This document shows, in pieces, positions 35,201 through 46,997 of a DNA stretch of 64,000 nt; within the stretch, counting starts at the first letter, position 1; the number at the start of each line of letters is the position of its first letter. The position numbers and the translations under genes were made by a program. Where the stretch lies: positions 124,001-188,000 of the forward strand of contig OOIN01000007.1 of the NCBI GenBank assembly GCA_900323505.1, written 5' to 3'. A model generated the notes under the pieces. That model was not told where the DNA came from and did not search any database. It was given only the letters and a program-made list of their open reading frames with translations. Origin of the DNA: Ustilago trichophora. Lineage: Eukaryota; Basidiomycota; Ustilaginomycetes; Ustilaginales; Ustilaginaceae.

Positions 35201-38200
35201 GACCCTCGGACTGGTGTGCACGGAGCAGACCAAAGTAGACTTGACCTACGATCTTGATGGGACTTTCGAACACTTCGAGGAAGCGAGCGATAAAGATGTA
35301 TGCTACGTTCTTGACGGTGACGTCCTCGGCGGTGAGGTTGGCCCAGCCGAATTTGATCGTGTCCTTCTTGAGCTGACCGTTGGGGGCGAGATGGTCCGAG
35401 CAGTGCTCAAGGATCATGGTGGACATGTGAAGGAGCTCGATGCGGAGCGCGTCGTCGGAGCAGAGCTCGTTGGCGGCTTTGGGGTTTTGGAATGGCTTCC
35501 ACATGCGGTTAACGATCTGGGTGACGAGTTCGGCATCGATGACTTCGACGTCGTCAGCAGCAGCAACGGCGGTCTGCTCAGTAGGTGCAGCAGCGTCTTT
35601 TGCCTCGGCCGGCTTGGCTGCATCTGTCGAAGTGGATGCAGCGGCGGCAGCAGCAGCAGCAGCAGGAGCAGAAGCACCAGCAGTAGTCGTGGTAGCAGCC
35701 GCATCGGTGGTAGTAGTGGCAGCCGCCTCCGGCTTCTTCCCATCCGCAGCTGCATCCTTCATCTCGACATCTCCATCCTTGTCACCAACCGCCGAAGCTA
35801 TAGCACCGCTCGCCGTCTGCGCACTGGCAGTTGCAGGCTTGCCAGCAACCACCAACGTGGCAGGCTTGGGCGAAGCTACCGGAGAGCTTGCAGGGTGAGG
35901 TCCGTACGAAGCCAGCAGCATCGGGTTGATAAGCACGCGAAGAGCTTGTGTCTTGAGAATCTGACCCGCCTCCTTGTCCTCAAAGAGGGTAAGGAAACGC
36001 GAGAACATCTTCTTCTTGAACGAGTTGGATGCCTTGACGCAGAGATACTCGTAGATAAAGCGAGTGGCAAAAGTGAGGTCGAAGGCGATCTTGTACGTGT
36101 AGGCGTCCAGTACGGCAATGTAAGCCTCGACATGGGGCTCGATGCGGAGGTACGAGAGGAAGAGCTCGATCAGCTGCTTGGTCTCGCTGCTGGTGCGTGC
36201 AACAGCTGGAGTGGGGGTGCCTGCAGCGGCGGCGGGGGCAGTGACAGCCTTGGTCGCGCTGCTGTTGGCCTCCTCGCGTCGGCGCTTGCTGCTGGCCGGG
36301 CTGTTCCACAGCGCGATGAGTTTCTCAAAGACGTTCTTGTTGGTCACCAGCCATTTGGGATCACGCTCGACCAACTGCTGAACGATGGAGACACCCGCCT
36401 GAACCTGCGCAGCCGAGGCTTCGTTTGCAAAGAGAGGGAAGAGCAGCTTCTCGCGATGGCTAGTCACCTGGCTTCGCAGCTCCGGCCCGTCATCTGAAGC
36501 CAACGACAGCTTGACAACCCTCAAGAACTTGGGGTTGCTGAGTTTGTCACCTTCAAAAAAGTAAGTGACCGCCTTCTCTGCAAAGCGGTTCAAGAAGAGC
36601 GTCAGGGGCTTGGTGAAAGGCGTAGGGCCCGCACGTCGGAGCTGCGACTCGATCTCGGCCACCGTCGTGGTGAGACGCGGAAGGAACTGGAACGAGGCTT
36701 CGGGCAGAAGGCGGAAGACGTTGACAATAGCGACGAGCGTCTTGATTTGTTCGTTGTCGCGCAGCGACCCAGCTGCAGCGCGGTGCAAAACAGCAGGCTC
36801 CGCCAAACTCGTAAGATGATCCAACAGCTTGGTACCGATCTCGACCTTGAAGTAGTTGGTGAGCAATTGCAGCAATCGAGCCAAACCTTCCAGACCCGAA
36901 GCAGTCAAGCGGTTGCGGTCGGCCAGCGTCATCAGGATGGGTCGCAAACCACTCTGCAGCAGATCTTTGGGCAACTTGCTCTGCTGGCTCAAGACCGTCT
37001 TAAGCGACTCGTAAGCCACTTGGACCACCTCCTCGCTGCGCGAGTAGAGGCTTTTAAAGTAGACCGAGATGATCTTCATGCGCATCTGCGTGTGTTTTGC
37101 CGAGAGGAAATCGCCGCACGCCATGGCGGACGAGAGCAGTCGAATGGCCACCACGCGGAGCTTTGTGACCGCGATCATGTTCTTGTACTGCGATGTGCGG
37201 CCGATCAAAGCCTGGTCGTCGGCATCCGCAAGTGCCAAGGCTTCCGTCAAGACACGGTAGAGCTCCTCGTTGAATTCGGGCAGAGGAGGGGTCAGGTTGA
37301 GCGCAAAGGTAATGGCGTCAATGTGACCGATCTGCATGCCGAAGGGCAGCGCACGGAGCGGCTTGGTGAAGATGGGTTGGAGAAGACGATCTTTTTGCGG
37401 AGTCAACAGCTCAGTGACGGTGCACTTGCGCAGCTCGGCCAGCAACTTGAACGCCGTCTGTGTTGTGGTGCGGACGGTGGCGTTGGAACTCGAAAGTTCG
37501 GGCACGAGGATACCGATCAGGTACGTCAAGTGGCTTGGACGTTCGGGCACAGCCGGCTCAGGCTTGCCATCGGCGGCAGGAGCCTTGACCGTGTAGGCCT
37601 GACGGATAACCTGAAGCAACGTCTCGCTAACCTCGTCAATGTTGCCAGGAGGATCGTTGGGCATATCCTTGAGCATGAAAAGGAGCGCTCGTACGATCTC
37701 GAGCTGATGGTCGCGCACCCAGATCTGCCCCAGATCAGCACGGCGCACGAGCATGTCGACACCGAGCCAGCCGCCCGTCTTGCGCTGCCAGAGCTGCTCG
37801 TAGCACTGGGAGCAGAACTTGCTTGCAAACGAGTGCATGACAATGTGGCCAAGGTCGGGACGCGTGGCAGGCGCCTTCTCGCAGGCAGTGAGGAAATCGC
37901 GAATGATCTGGAGCTGCAGCTCGATGAGCGGCGCAGGATCATTGCCAGCCTCGTTGAGGGCAAGTGCATTGGTGAGGCCTTCGAGCAGCGAGGTGGTCAT
38001 GGGCCAAAGATGACGACTGGAACCACCGGAAGACGAAGGCATCTCGCGCTTGATTTCGGCATGGAAGACGTGCTTGCAGATTCCAAAGAGGTACTGGACC
38101 GCCTCGTCTCTCAGATCGTCAGACCTTGTCGCGTCGAACAACCCCTTGATGAGCTTGCCAAACACGGTCTCGCGATCGGCGTCCATGAGCGAACCATCGA

Positions 38201-41200
38201 GGAAGAGTGCCGCGGTATGTCGGAGCAATTCGAACGCATGCTTGCGATAGTATGGATCGGTGCGTCGAATGTTAGCCAGTGCCAACTCGGTGACGGGCGT
38301 CAACGTCATGGACTGCGTCTTGCCCTCAAAGTGGACGGGGAAAGTAGGAGATTTGTGCGAGTTGTAGGAAAGGCGTGGAGGGTTCTGGAGAAGCTTGCGG
38401 TTACGTCCACCCATCTTACCGAGGATGCGCATGGTGGTGTGCGAGTGCTGGTGGTTGTGAGGCAGCGGCTGGAGGTGCTGCCATAAGGCTGCCATGATGT
38501 CCTGCGCGTAGGGTGCCATGATGGGATCCAAGAACTCTTGGGTCAGGTTGTCAATGCAAAGCTCGAGCGTGCGCAGACCCTGGCTGACCAGCTCGGTCGA
38601 GGACTGGAGCGCCAGCACCAAAGGCTTCATCAAGTAGCCGAGATATGGCAACAAGACACTGAGTCGGACGGGCACTGTCAGACAGAGATCGACGAAGACT
38701 TCGCGCCTGCTTGGCTCGGCAGCATTGAGGAGCGCGTTGAGGTTCTCGAGTAGCACGGGGAGCAATGGAAGCACGTCCTTGTACAGCAACTCGAAGCGGC
38801 CACCGCCAATGCTGCGGAAGAGGGCACGTAACAACAAAAAGTAGTTGGTCGGTTCGTCGGCTTTACTGGCGAGCTTCATGGACTCCATGATGAGATGGCT
38901 GAGATGCGGCTGCAGAACCACTTCGTTCTCTTCGGGGAAGATGGTGACAGCCATGAAGGCCATCTTGAAGAGACGCAAGCTGATGGAAGCGTGCTTCTTG
39001 TCCGACTTGCCGAGCTCCTCGAGACGATCCACGAGGAATCGCAGAAGGATGCCGACGAAGCGCTTGGAGACGGCATCGTTGCTAAGCAGGTTCTGCGGGA
39101 TTCCGAGCAGCGTAGGCGAGTTGAGCATCTCTTGGAAAAGGAAAGGCATATGCGTCGTAAACACCTCGTGGAAGACTTGTGGCTCGAGGTCGATAAAGAC
39201 GGTGGTGAACAAGTCGAGCACTTCCTTCTCTTCCCTGCCGTCGCGATCCTCGTGAAGAGACCAGCACTTGACACCATCGACGAGCAACTTGCCAGCCATG
39301 GCGCCGTCTGGGTGCGCAGCATTGCGATGACGAAGGACGGGGATGAGCGTCTTGAAACCAAACAGGATGTTGCGGAAGAGGAAGCGGGCATCCTTGAGCG
39401 GATCGCCTGCCGTGTCGAGCATGGTGGCGGCTGCCTGGATGGGCTTGCCTCGCTCAATGGCAACAGCATCCACAGCACTGTCAGCTGCAGCGTCCTCAGG
39501 CTGATCCTTGATCTGACGGATACGCTCCATGTCGGAACGAAGACGATGCAAGCTGGAAAGTTTTTCGACAAAGACATCCAAGATCGATGCAAGCGTCTGT
39601 GTGGCGCCTTCAGGATGCTTGGTGAGGATGGTCTCGACGAGATTGAGAAGCAGCTTTACGCACATGGTCTGGATGCTGGGGGCCAGTGTAGGATCGTGAA
39701 GGATCTGCGAGTGGATGTGAACGACACGAACGAGCTGGGCAGGCGAGAGCTCCTGGCGAACGTGGTGAACCAAATCGGCAAGCATGCTGATGGCGAGAGG
39801 ACGCTGTGTCTCGTGAGAAGTGACGCCGGTACCGATGAGGACACGCTCATCGAGCAGAGTGTCGATCTGACCGACAAAGTGGGCGCGATACTCTGTCGAC
39901 AGAACATGGCGGGTGGCTACGAGCAGCTCCTTGCGTGTTGCCGAGGCCTCGGGCGGGCAGTCCTTGAGCAGACGGACACTGATCTCGGGCAGCACCTGGG
40001 CGAAGGGTCGCATGACAGGTGCAGATCCACGCAAGACGTAGGCGAGGAAGGACATGGTCTTGACCTGAGCAACAATCATATCGGTGTAGAGCGACCTGTT
40101 GTTGATGCCGGGAGCGACGCCGACAAAGATCTCGCCTTTTGCCTTTGCAGCGTCGTGAGCCTCGCGTTGTGGCTTTGCCTGGAGCGAGAGGCAACTCTCA
40201 ATGATGAGAGGAACAAATACATTGATAGCCTGTGGTACGACGGTGCGATAGCTTTGGAAGATGAGGACGATGACGATGGGGCATTCGGTCAAGACCTTGA
40301 AGCTGGACATGGACTTGGGCAGCGTCTTTGTGGTAGCTGTAGCTGGCGTGGCAGCTGTGGTCAAGGATGCTGTTGGAGTCGAGGTGGATGCTGCGGCGGG
40401 TGTGCCTGTAGATGTTGCGGTTGTTGTGGTTGCTGCGTTGGTCGAGTCTGTGGTGTTGGCGGCTGCGGGAGTGGTAGAGGCTGTGGCGGATGCATCTGTA
40501 GCTGCTGTAGTTGAGGCAGCCGGTGCTGGTGCTGATAAAGTTGAAGCAGAGTGTGTGGTGGTGGAGGATGTCGTCGGGGCTGCTGGTGCCGGAGAGGCTA
40601 GAGTGGAGGCGGAGACAGCGAGTGCGGCAGGGCCTTGGAGTTGAGAAGCCTCGGACTCGAAAGCCTGCTCGACGGTATTCTTCATGTTGGTGTAGAGCGT
40701 CTTGACGAGCTCAAGGAAAGGCTGCACTTGGTCCTGAAGAACCGCCTTGAAGGAACGATGGAGGTCGATGATGACCTTGAGTGCGAGCACAGCATTGTCC
40801 TCGTTGTCGTCGCGAAGGACGTTGAGCATGGCGGTCATGAGGCTGTCGGCGTAGGGTTTGAGGACCTCTTGTTGCGGGAGACGATGTGTAGTCTCGAGGA
40901 CAATGTGGCGAAGACGCTGCTCTGGTGCTTCTGCGGTAAAGCTGCATGGTGTAGAATCGAGCAGCGCGACAAAGGCTGGGACGACGTGTTTAAGGAACAA
41001 GGCATAGTCGAGGTTCTGGAAGAGGTCGAGCAGTTCCTTGAGCTCGAAGGCGGTTGCCAGTTTCGCCTTGGCATCTGCAGGCGCGAGGCAAAGCGGTGAT
41101 ACATTGTCGTAGCAATTTGTCAGGACGTGTGATTCGACCAAAAAAAGTTGCTAAGGAAGGAAAAAAAAAAATGAAAAGAAGAACCTACCTGTAGACTTGT

Positions 41201-41270
41201 CCGAGAGCTTGTTGGCGAGCTGTTCGACATCGGGCACGGAGCGCCTTGATGGCGTTTCTGTAGAAGCCAT
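29271..41270 (-). CDS. TRA1: TRA1/TRRAP, PIKK-family pseudokinase of SAGA and NuA4, two exons
   Basis: The activator-binding scaffold subunit of the SAGA and NuA4 histone acetyltransferase complexes. Exon 1 is 41189-41270 (82 bases: MASTETPSRRSVPDVEQL...), then a 114-base intron (donor GTAGGT, acceptor CTGCAG) and one giant exon 29271-41074; the join restores DKSTDAKAKLATAF. The product is 3961 residues, the usual giant size. Helical-repeat (HEAT) sequence fills most of the protein, followed by the FAT domain. In the PI3K-like domain the catalytic loop reads TYCMFVSNRLPNRIHI and the next segment SMSDVVPTF: the catalytic Asp and the DFG of active kinases are absent, the hallmark of TRA1. The end (LALQDPTWGPWL) is the FATC. 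Ala/Thr-rich insertions lie near residues 173-286, 1793-1866, 2096-2180 and 3290-3380. Confidence 0.96.
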
Positions 41271-42906
41271 CTTGTGTGGAAAGCGCAGTCTAGCGCGAGG
41301 TGGTTGGTAAGAGTGATGACGAGTGGTCGCGGCTCAATGGCTTGATACTGGCCGATGAGAGGCCCAAGCCCGGCGACAGAAGCACGGCTGTATCAGGAAG
41401 CGACTGTTTTGGAAGCGGTGTACATGTGGCTCTGATGAGCGAAAGGCGTTAGCAAGTGAGTCTCAGGATGGTGATGATTGTGAGCTCGAGTTGGATGCGC
41501 TGTGTGCTTTGGCCTTAGAAGCGAACGCAGGTTGGAGAGCCAAAGGAGCGAGAAGGTCGGAGCGAAAGAGAGTTTTCGGAAACTCCAGTGTGGATGGAGC
41601 GTGAAGCTCTATGGATGGGTGAGCCTCTTTGTCTGTATCAACCCAAAGGGATCGAGAAGGGTATGAAACGTTGAAGTTTGGGGAGGGTAAGGAGGGAGAG
41701 AGAGAGAGAGGGAGAACAAGAAGAGTGGATGTCAGAAGGCTCAACACCAACGCGAATTTGGATCGCGGGAATCGGGAAATCTGTTAGATTTTGAGAATAG
41801 AGTCTGCGTGCTCGATCGTCCAGCGGCTATACAGTACTCATGCACACGCATCGTTGTCATGCTCAGGCTGGTACTCGATGATGTTGGCTTCTGTGTGTTG
41901 TGTCAAGGTGTAGTTGTACTGTAGTTGCACATCAAATCACCACACAGAACAAGCAACGCGTGGGGTATGCAAAGTGGGGAGAGAATGGAGAGCGAGAAAG
42001 GCGAATCCAAAGGGTTCAGCTATCCCTTCAGACCTTTGCGTCACGTGAAGACGTTTCCATGTTCGCTTTTGGTGCAGGTGAGTAGTCAGCGTCACATAAT
42101 CAATGCCGAAGCGCTTTTCGTTTTTGACAGTCTAACACCTTGACGTGCATATCAACCACCCAAGTCGCACTGTCACTGTCACATAGTCAGGACCAATAAC
42201 GACTGTACTGCACTGTATAGAGTGTATGAGAAGAGACGAGATGGATAAACAAAGTCGTGGCTGTTGTCGTTGTTGTCCTCCTTCTCTCAAGTATGGTCAT
42301 ATGTCATTCTGATCAAAAGAGGACAGACAGTGCGGTGCGTGGGTGCGTGGAAGCGTGTGTGAGTGGGTGAGTGTGTGAGTGTTGGATTTGGGCCATTTCG
42401 GCTCTGAGTTTTGGCTCGTTTGGCAATTGGCAATTGGCAATGGACGCTGGGTTGAAACTCAGCTTCCCACATCTCCATCCCTCTTTGTCCTTCATCCTTG
42501 TTCATCCTGCCTTGCTCCTTCAACTCGATCCAATTCATTCCTATTCCTATTCTCATCAAATCAACACGCCTCATCACAAAAGACATCGTATGTCACCCTT
42601 CTCTCTGAGCTGGCTCGACTTGCATCCACTCGTGTCCTTTCAACTTCGGTACCAATTCGAGCGACTAGACGAGCCCGTGCGCAGTCGCCCCTTCCTGGAC
42701 CTCGACTGACTCGTCACCCTACATCCTCCTTCGTGCAACGCCTTCCACAGCATCGACGACGCTCCATGCATTCGAGCAACCCTACAACGCTTTAGTTGCG
42801 ATCCCACAACCAACACTCTTGTCCTCCTCACTCTGTACTCTCGCCGCGCTGGCGTGGCCTCGGATCCACCCAACGCTACGACTCGATTGTCCTTTTCATC
42901 AACAAC
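41271..42906. other. Divergent promoter region between TRA1 and PIK1
   Basis: 1.6 kb between two start codons. It contains a GA-rich run at 41696-41712, a CAATTGG triplication (GGCAATTGGCAATTGGCAATGG, 42420-42441), relatives of the TACAGTACTGTA palindrome at about 41829 and 42205-42222, and a C/T-rich leader before PIK1 with at least one upstream ATG (42590). No gene recognised. Confidence 0.55.
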
Positions 42907-45900
42907 ATGGCGAGTCTTTTGCTCCGTCTGTTCCATTCAGACTACTTTTCACCCCACCTCGCCCTCTCCTACCTCCGCACTTACTCGGACAACATTGGCA
43001 TCACTTACTACCTCGTCAGCCAGCTCGAGTCTGCCTTTCCTTCCCATCAAGTCGAGTTCTACTGGCCACAGCTCTGTCATCTCCTCATCACAAAGCCTTC
43101 CGATTCTCGCGCTCTAGAGTGTTTCATCCTCAGAAGATGTAACCAATCCGTCCACGTCGCCCTTCTCACCCTCTGGTACTTTCAAGCCGCCCTTTCCGAC
43201 CTTTCCTCCAATCCGCATACCGCCTCCTTCCAAATCTGCCATCGTGTCTTTAACCAGTGCCAGCGCATTCTCTTTGAGGACCCGCTTTCCTCCACCAACT
43301 CGGTCTATGCCCTCGGCGCAGCCGCCGCTCACAATGCCGCCGGCCCTTCCAACTCCAACTTGCTCCACTCCGGCCTTCAAGGCTTGCTTGTGGCTGCCAC
43401 CTCTTTTGGACGTCAAAAGGTCTCGCCCCACACCCCGCTCGCCAACATTGTCGGCATCGGCTCGGTCATGGCCAGTGTTCCAGCCATGCCCAACTTGGCT
43501 TCCATCACAGGCAACATTGCCATTGAACAGGCAAGACAGCCTCCCGATGCCCTGCAAGATGCCCTTGCTGCTCGCACCGCCAACGGTGCACATCACGACG
43601 ATGACGATACTGCCGAGGACGATTCGGATGTCTATGGCCCAAGTCACGACCGCGTAGAGGACGATGCAGTCGATAGCTCTGACAGTGACTCTTTGAACGA
43701 AAAGTCCTCGCGAACCACTCCAGCCGCAGCCCCTCCCGCTCCCGATTCCCATGCCAGAGAGTCTAGCTTTACCTCACTTGCCGGTTCTTTGGTCAAGATG
43801 GCTTCCTCAGTGTCCATGTCCCGATCAGAGACCGCCCCTCTTCCACCGCCCAAAGACACGCCAACGCCGCCTGCAAAGTCTGGCGCAGCTGCGTCCGCAA
43901 CCACCAAAGAAGTCACCTCAGGCGGGTCCTTGCCTGCTGTTGAAGCCGCCAAGAAAGTCGATAATCCCTTCGCAACCTTTGCTGCTGGATTCAACGCTGG
44001 CTTCAACGACTTCAGAGGCAAAGCTGCCGCCGCTGTCGGTGAAGTATTCGGCCAAGCACAAGACCCTCACTTCAACTCGAATGCGTCTTCGGCTTCTGCC
44101 AAAAAGAAGCTGCCCACAACCACTTTACCTCCACCCTGGTCTCCCCAAAAGCATCGCCAACTCACCTCTTTCAGTCAGCAAGCCGCCTCGTCCCGATCCG
44201 TGCCCAATCTCGTCTCTACACGCGGAAGCATCTCTTCGCCCTTTGCCTCTTCAGCTGCACTCAACCAGTCGGCCGCCAAGACCGAAGCTATCCTCACGCT
44301 ATACAATGTCGAAGCGCGTCGCAGCCTGCTTCGCTCCAACTACTGCAAGGTGCAGACCCAATTCCTGCTCTCCTTGCAAGACATTTCGGCTCGTCTGCTG
44401 CTGCTTCCCAAGCCAGCTCGACTCTCTGCACTCCGAGCAGAGCTCACCGCGCTCAACCACAAGCTTCCTGCCGATGTCTGCTTCCCGCTCTGGTGCACTG
44501 CTGACGACAAGGATGTGGCATCAACAACGGGCAAAGCCCAACCAAGCAGGCACCATCGTGTCATCCGCATCAACCCTAGTGAAGCTGTCGTTCTCAACTC
44601 GGCCGATCGCGTGCCCTTCTTGCTGCATGTCGAGGTGCTCAACAACGATCTTGACTTTGATCCTGATCGCAGGCAGAACAGGGAAACCTTGCGTCGTCTC
44701 GTCACAGAAGAGGATGTGCGCAGACGCAAGGTCGCTGCTTCTTCGGGAAGAAGCTCTTTCCTTCAGTCCGCCAACGAGCATACACGCCAAGGTTCAGATC
44801 ACGGTGCAAACACTCGCACTGGTACTCCTGACGCGGCTGCGGCTGAGTCTGCAAATGCTCAAGACGACGATCGAGTCTTGATGATAGAGGACGATGTCAA
44901 CGATGCGACCAGATCCAGCACGCCCAAGCCCATCTCGCAACCACTCACTCCTACTGTCGAGCACCAAGAGGACGATACTGTTTCAGCTGCTCTTGCTCAG
45001 AATTCGGCACAACAGGGCTCATTGGACGACACGAACATCTCTCAGCAGAGCGGCGAAGAGATCGACCTCACCGAGCAAATGTACGGTTCCGATCTCGCCG
45101 GGTTCGGCGGCGAGCGCAACTCTTCCTCCTCTGATGATGAAGAAGAGGATCTAGCCTCTCGCAACCGTATGCACGATACAGCTGCCTGGACATCCGCCCC
45201 TTCCGGCTCTTCCTCCGCCGGCGCAGCCTCTGGCAAGGGCGGAGCCAACGGCGATCCAGACAACCTGGCAGCCGGTCACCGCCCGATGAAGGAGTTTTCT
45301 TTGGATGAGTACGCCCAACGCATGCGCACCGCAGCCATCATGCTCTCTCAGCTCAACAAGAGCACCAACGCCTCCAAAGCGCAAGCCATCGTCAATTACG
45401 GCCCCAATCTGTCCTCAAACGCTCAAGGCGGCTGGAGCTCGTGGATCGTCCCCACCAATTGGTACTCTTCTTCCACTCCTGCCGGTGGTGCTGGTGGAGG
45501 TGCTGGCGACAAGTCGGAGATCGGCCAAGGTTCCGCTGGCGTCTCTACACACGTTCGAACGAGTATCGACCCCGCCCGCGCCATGGTCGGCGGTGGTGGC
45601 GGTCCCGGTCAGAGCTCTCGTCTAGTTCACGCGGAAACAGAAGCCATTCGCAAGAGAATCATGGAGGAGATGATGGCGTTGGAAGAAGAACGCATGCGTC
45701 GCATGAAGACGGGTGGTCGCAACGTCACCGCCTCGCGCATCCGTAAAAAGTCAGGCCAGATGGCTGAGGACGAAGAAGAAGCAGTCCTACGTGCGGTCAA
45801 CAAGGACGATCCCTCGGCGGCCATGTTCAGCGAGAGTTGGGCTGCCAAGAAGCAACGTATCCGCGCATCGTCGCCTTATGGCCACCTCGCGAATTGGGAT

Positions 45901-46716
45901 GTGTTTTCCGTCATTGTCAAGACGGGTGCCGACTTGCGGCAGGAGCAGTTGGCGGTACAGCTGATCAACGAATTTGGCCGAATTTGGCAGGAAACGGGTA
46001 GCAAGTGTTGGGTGCGCTACTTCAGAATCCTCGTCACTTCGGAGAATAGCGGATTGATGGAAACCATTACGGATGCGGTATCTGTCCACTCGATCAAGAA
46101 GGAAGCCTACTCTCGCATGAGCGAAGAGGACAAAGCCTCAGGATATACGTTGTACGACCACTTCCTTGCGGCCTATGGACCTTCCACATCGTCCTCATTC
46201 AACGCCGCCCGCGATCGATTCATGGAATCGCTCGCCGGCTATTCCATCATCTCGTACCTACTCCAAATCAAAGATCGACACAACGGCAACATTCTCGTCG
46301 ACAACCACGGCCGACTCATCCATATTGATTTCGGCTTCATGCTGGGCATCTCTCCCGGAGGCGTAGGATTTGAAGCTGCTCCTTTCAAAATGCCGCAAGA
46401 GTACATTGACATTTTGGGCGGATTGGGGTCGGCCAAATTTGAAGAGTTTAAGCAGCTCATGCGGCAAGGGTTTCGAGATGTTCGAAAGCATGCAGAGAGG
46501 ATCATCATGCTGGTGGAACTCATGGCCAAAGATAGCAAGCTTCCGTGCTTTGCATTGGGAGACTTGACGGCGGGGAATCTGAGGGATCGATTCCAGTTGG
46601 CACTGAGCCAGACTCAGTGCGATGAATTTGTCGATAGGTTGATTTTGAGTAGTGCAGGAAGCGCGTTTACCAGGTTGTACGATATGTATCAGCGGTTGAC
46701 CGAGGGGGTGTTGTAA
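42907..46716 (+). CDS. PIK1: Phosphatidylinositol 4-kinase, PIK1 (type III beta)
   Basis: Makes PI4P at the Golgi and in the nucleus, needed for vesicle export and, in yeast, for Atg9 traffic in autophagy. The protein has 1269 residues. The N-terminal helical lipid-kinase-unique region is clear (SYLRTYSDNIGITYYL, FYWPQLCHLLITKP, SRALECFILRRC, residues about 17-85). A long disordered Ser/Asp-rich middle follows, with a second conserved patch near 460-590 (RSNYCKVQTQFLLSLQDISARLL ... FLLHVEVL). The kinase domain is C-terminal, from about 970: VFSVIVKTGADLRQEQLAVQL at 997, catalytic DRHNGN at 1123 and IDFGFML with DFG at 1141. ATG 42907 begins the conserved MASLLLRLFHSDYFSP; the frame is open further upstream but without an ATG. 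No intron. Confidence 0.96.
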   Translation: MASLLLRLFHSDYFSPHLALSYLRTYSDNIGITYYLVSQLESAFPSHQVEFYWPQLCHLLITKPSDSRALECFILRRCNQSVHVALLTLWYFQAALSDLSSNPHTASFQICHRVFNQCQRILFEDPLSSTNSVYALGAAAAHNAAGPSNSNLLHSGLQGLLVAATSFGRQKVSPHTPLANIVGIGSVMASVPAMPNLASITGNIAIEQARQPPDALQDALAARTANGAHHDDDDTAEDDSDVYGPSHDRVEDDAVDSSDSDSLNEKSSRTTPAAAPPAPDSHARESSFTSLAGSLVKMASSVSMSRSETAPLPPPKDTPTPPAKSGAAASATTKEVTSGGSLPAVEAAKKVDNPFATFAAGFNAGFNDFRGKAAAAVGEVFGQAQDPHFNSNASSASAKKKLPTTTLPPPWSPQKHRQLTSFSQQAASSRSVPNLVSTRGSISSPFASSAALNQSAAKTEAILTLYNVEARRSLLRSNYCKVQTQFLLSLQDISARLLLLPKPARLSALRAELTALNHKLPADVCFPLWCTADDKDVASTTGKAQPSRHHRVIRINPSEAVVLNSADRVPFLLHVEVLNNDLDFDPDRRQNRETLRRLVTEEDVRRRKVAASSGRSSFLQSANEHTRQGSDHGANTRTGTPDAAAAESANAQDDDRVLMIEDDVNDATRSSTPKPISQPLTPTVEHQEDDTVSAALAQNSAQQGSLDDTNISQQSGEEIDLTEQMYGSDLAGFGGERNSSSSDDEEEDLASRNRMHDTAAWTSAPSGSSSAGAASGKGGANGDPDNLAAGHRPMKEFSLDEYAQRMRTAAIMLSQLNKSTNASKAQAIVNYGPNLSSNAQGGWSSWIVPTNWYSSSTPAGGAGGGAGDKSEIGQGSAGVSTHVRTSIDPARAMVGGGGGPGQSSRLVHAETEAIRKRIMEEMMALEEERMRRMKTGGRNVTASRIRKKSGQMAEDEEEAVLRAVNKDDPSAAMFSESWAAKKQRIRASSPYGHLANWDVFSVIVKTGADLRQEQLAVQLINEFGRIWQETGSKCWVRYFRILVTSENSGLMETITDAVSVHSIKKEAYSRMSEEDKASGYTLYDHFLAAYGPSTSSSFNAARDRFMESLAGYSIISYLLQIKDRHNGNILVDNHGRLIHIDFGFMLGISPGGVGFEAAPFKMPQEYIDILGGLGSAKFEEFKQLMRQGFRDVRKHAERIIMLVELMAKDSKLPCFALGDLTAGNLRDRFQLALSQTQCDEFVDRLILSSAGSAFTRLYDMYQRLTEGVL

Positions 46717-46926
46717 AAGATGAAAGGAGGGAGGCGTAATGATAGTGGCTCAAAAGATATTCAAAGGTGTCTGTGAAGCAGTGTGTGTGTGTGTGTGTTG
46801 ATGTGTATATGAAGGCGGAAAGAGATGAGATGGTGTATGTGGAGAGGTTGGGGGAAAAGTCGGCTTCTAAGCCGGTTATTCTCGTTGACGTGACTCGGGC
46901 CCTAGGGTCTTCGCTCAGGGTGCACC

Positions 46927-46956
46927 TACCACCACCACCACCACCACCACCACCAA
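46927..46956. repeat. (CCA)n trinucleotide repeat
   Basis: About nine CCA units in the short spacer between PIK1 and the cyclodeaminase-like gene, just upstream of the latter's start. Confidence 0.85.
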
Positions 46957-46997
46957 CCATCTTGCATTTCTTCTTGCCTTTCCTCTTCAACGTCCTG

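Noticed and set aside
46767..46997. Upstream extension of the cyclodeaminase-like frame
   Set aside because: It is open, but encodes repeat-derived Cys-Val and poly-Pro stretches within 280 bases of the PIK1 stop, and the family domain starts only at 47046.
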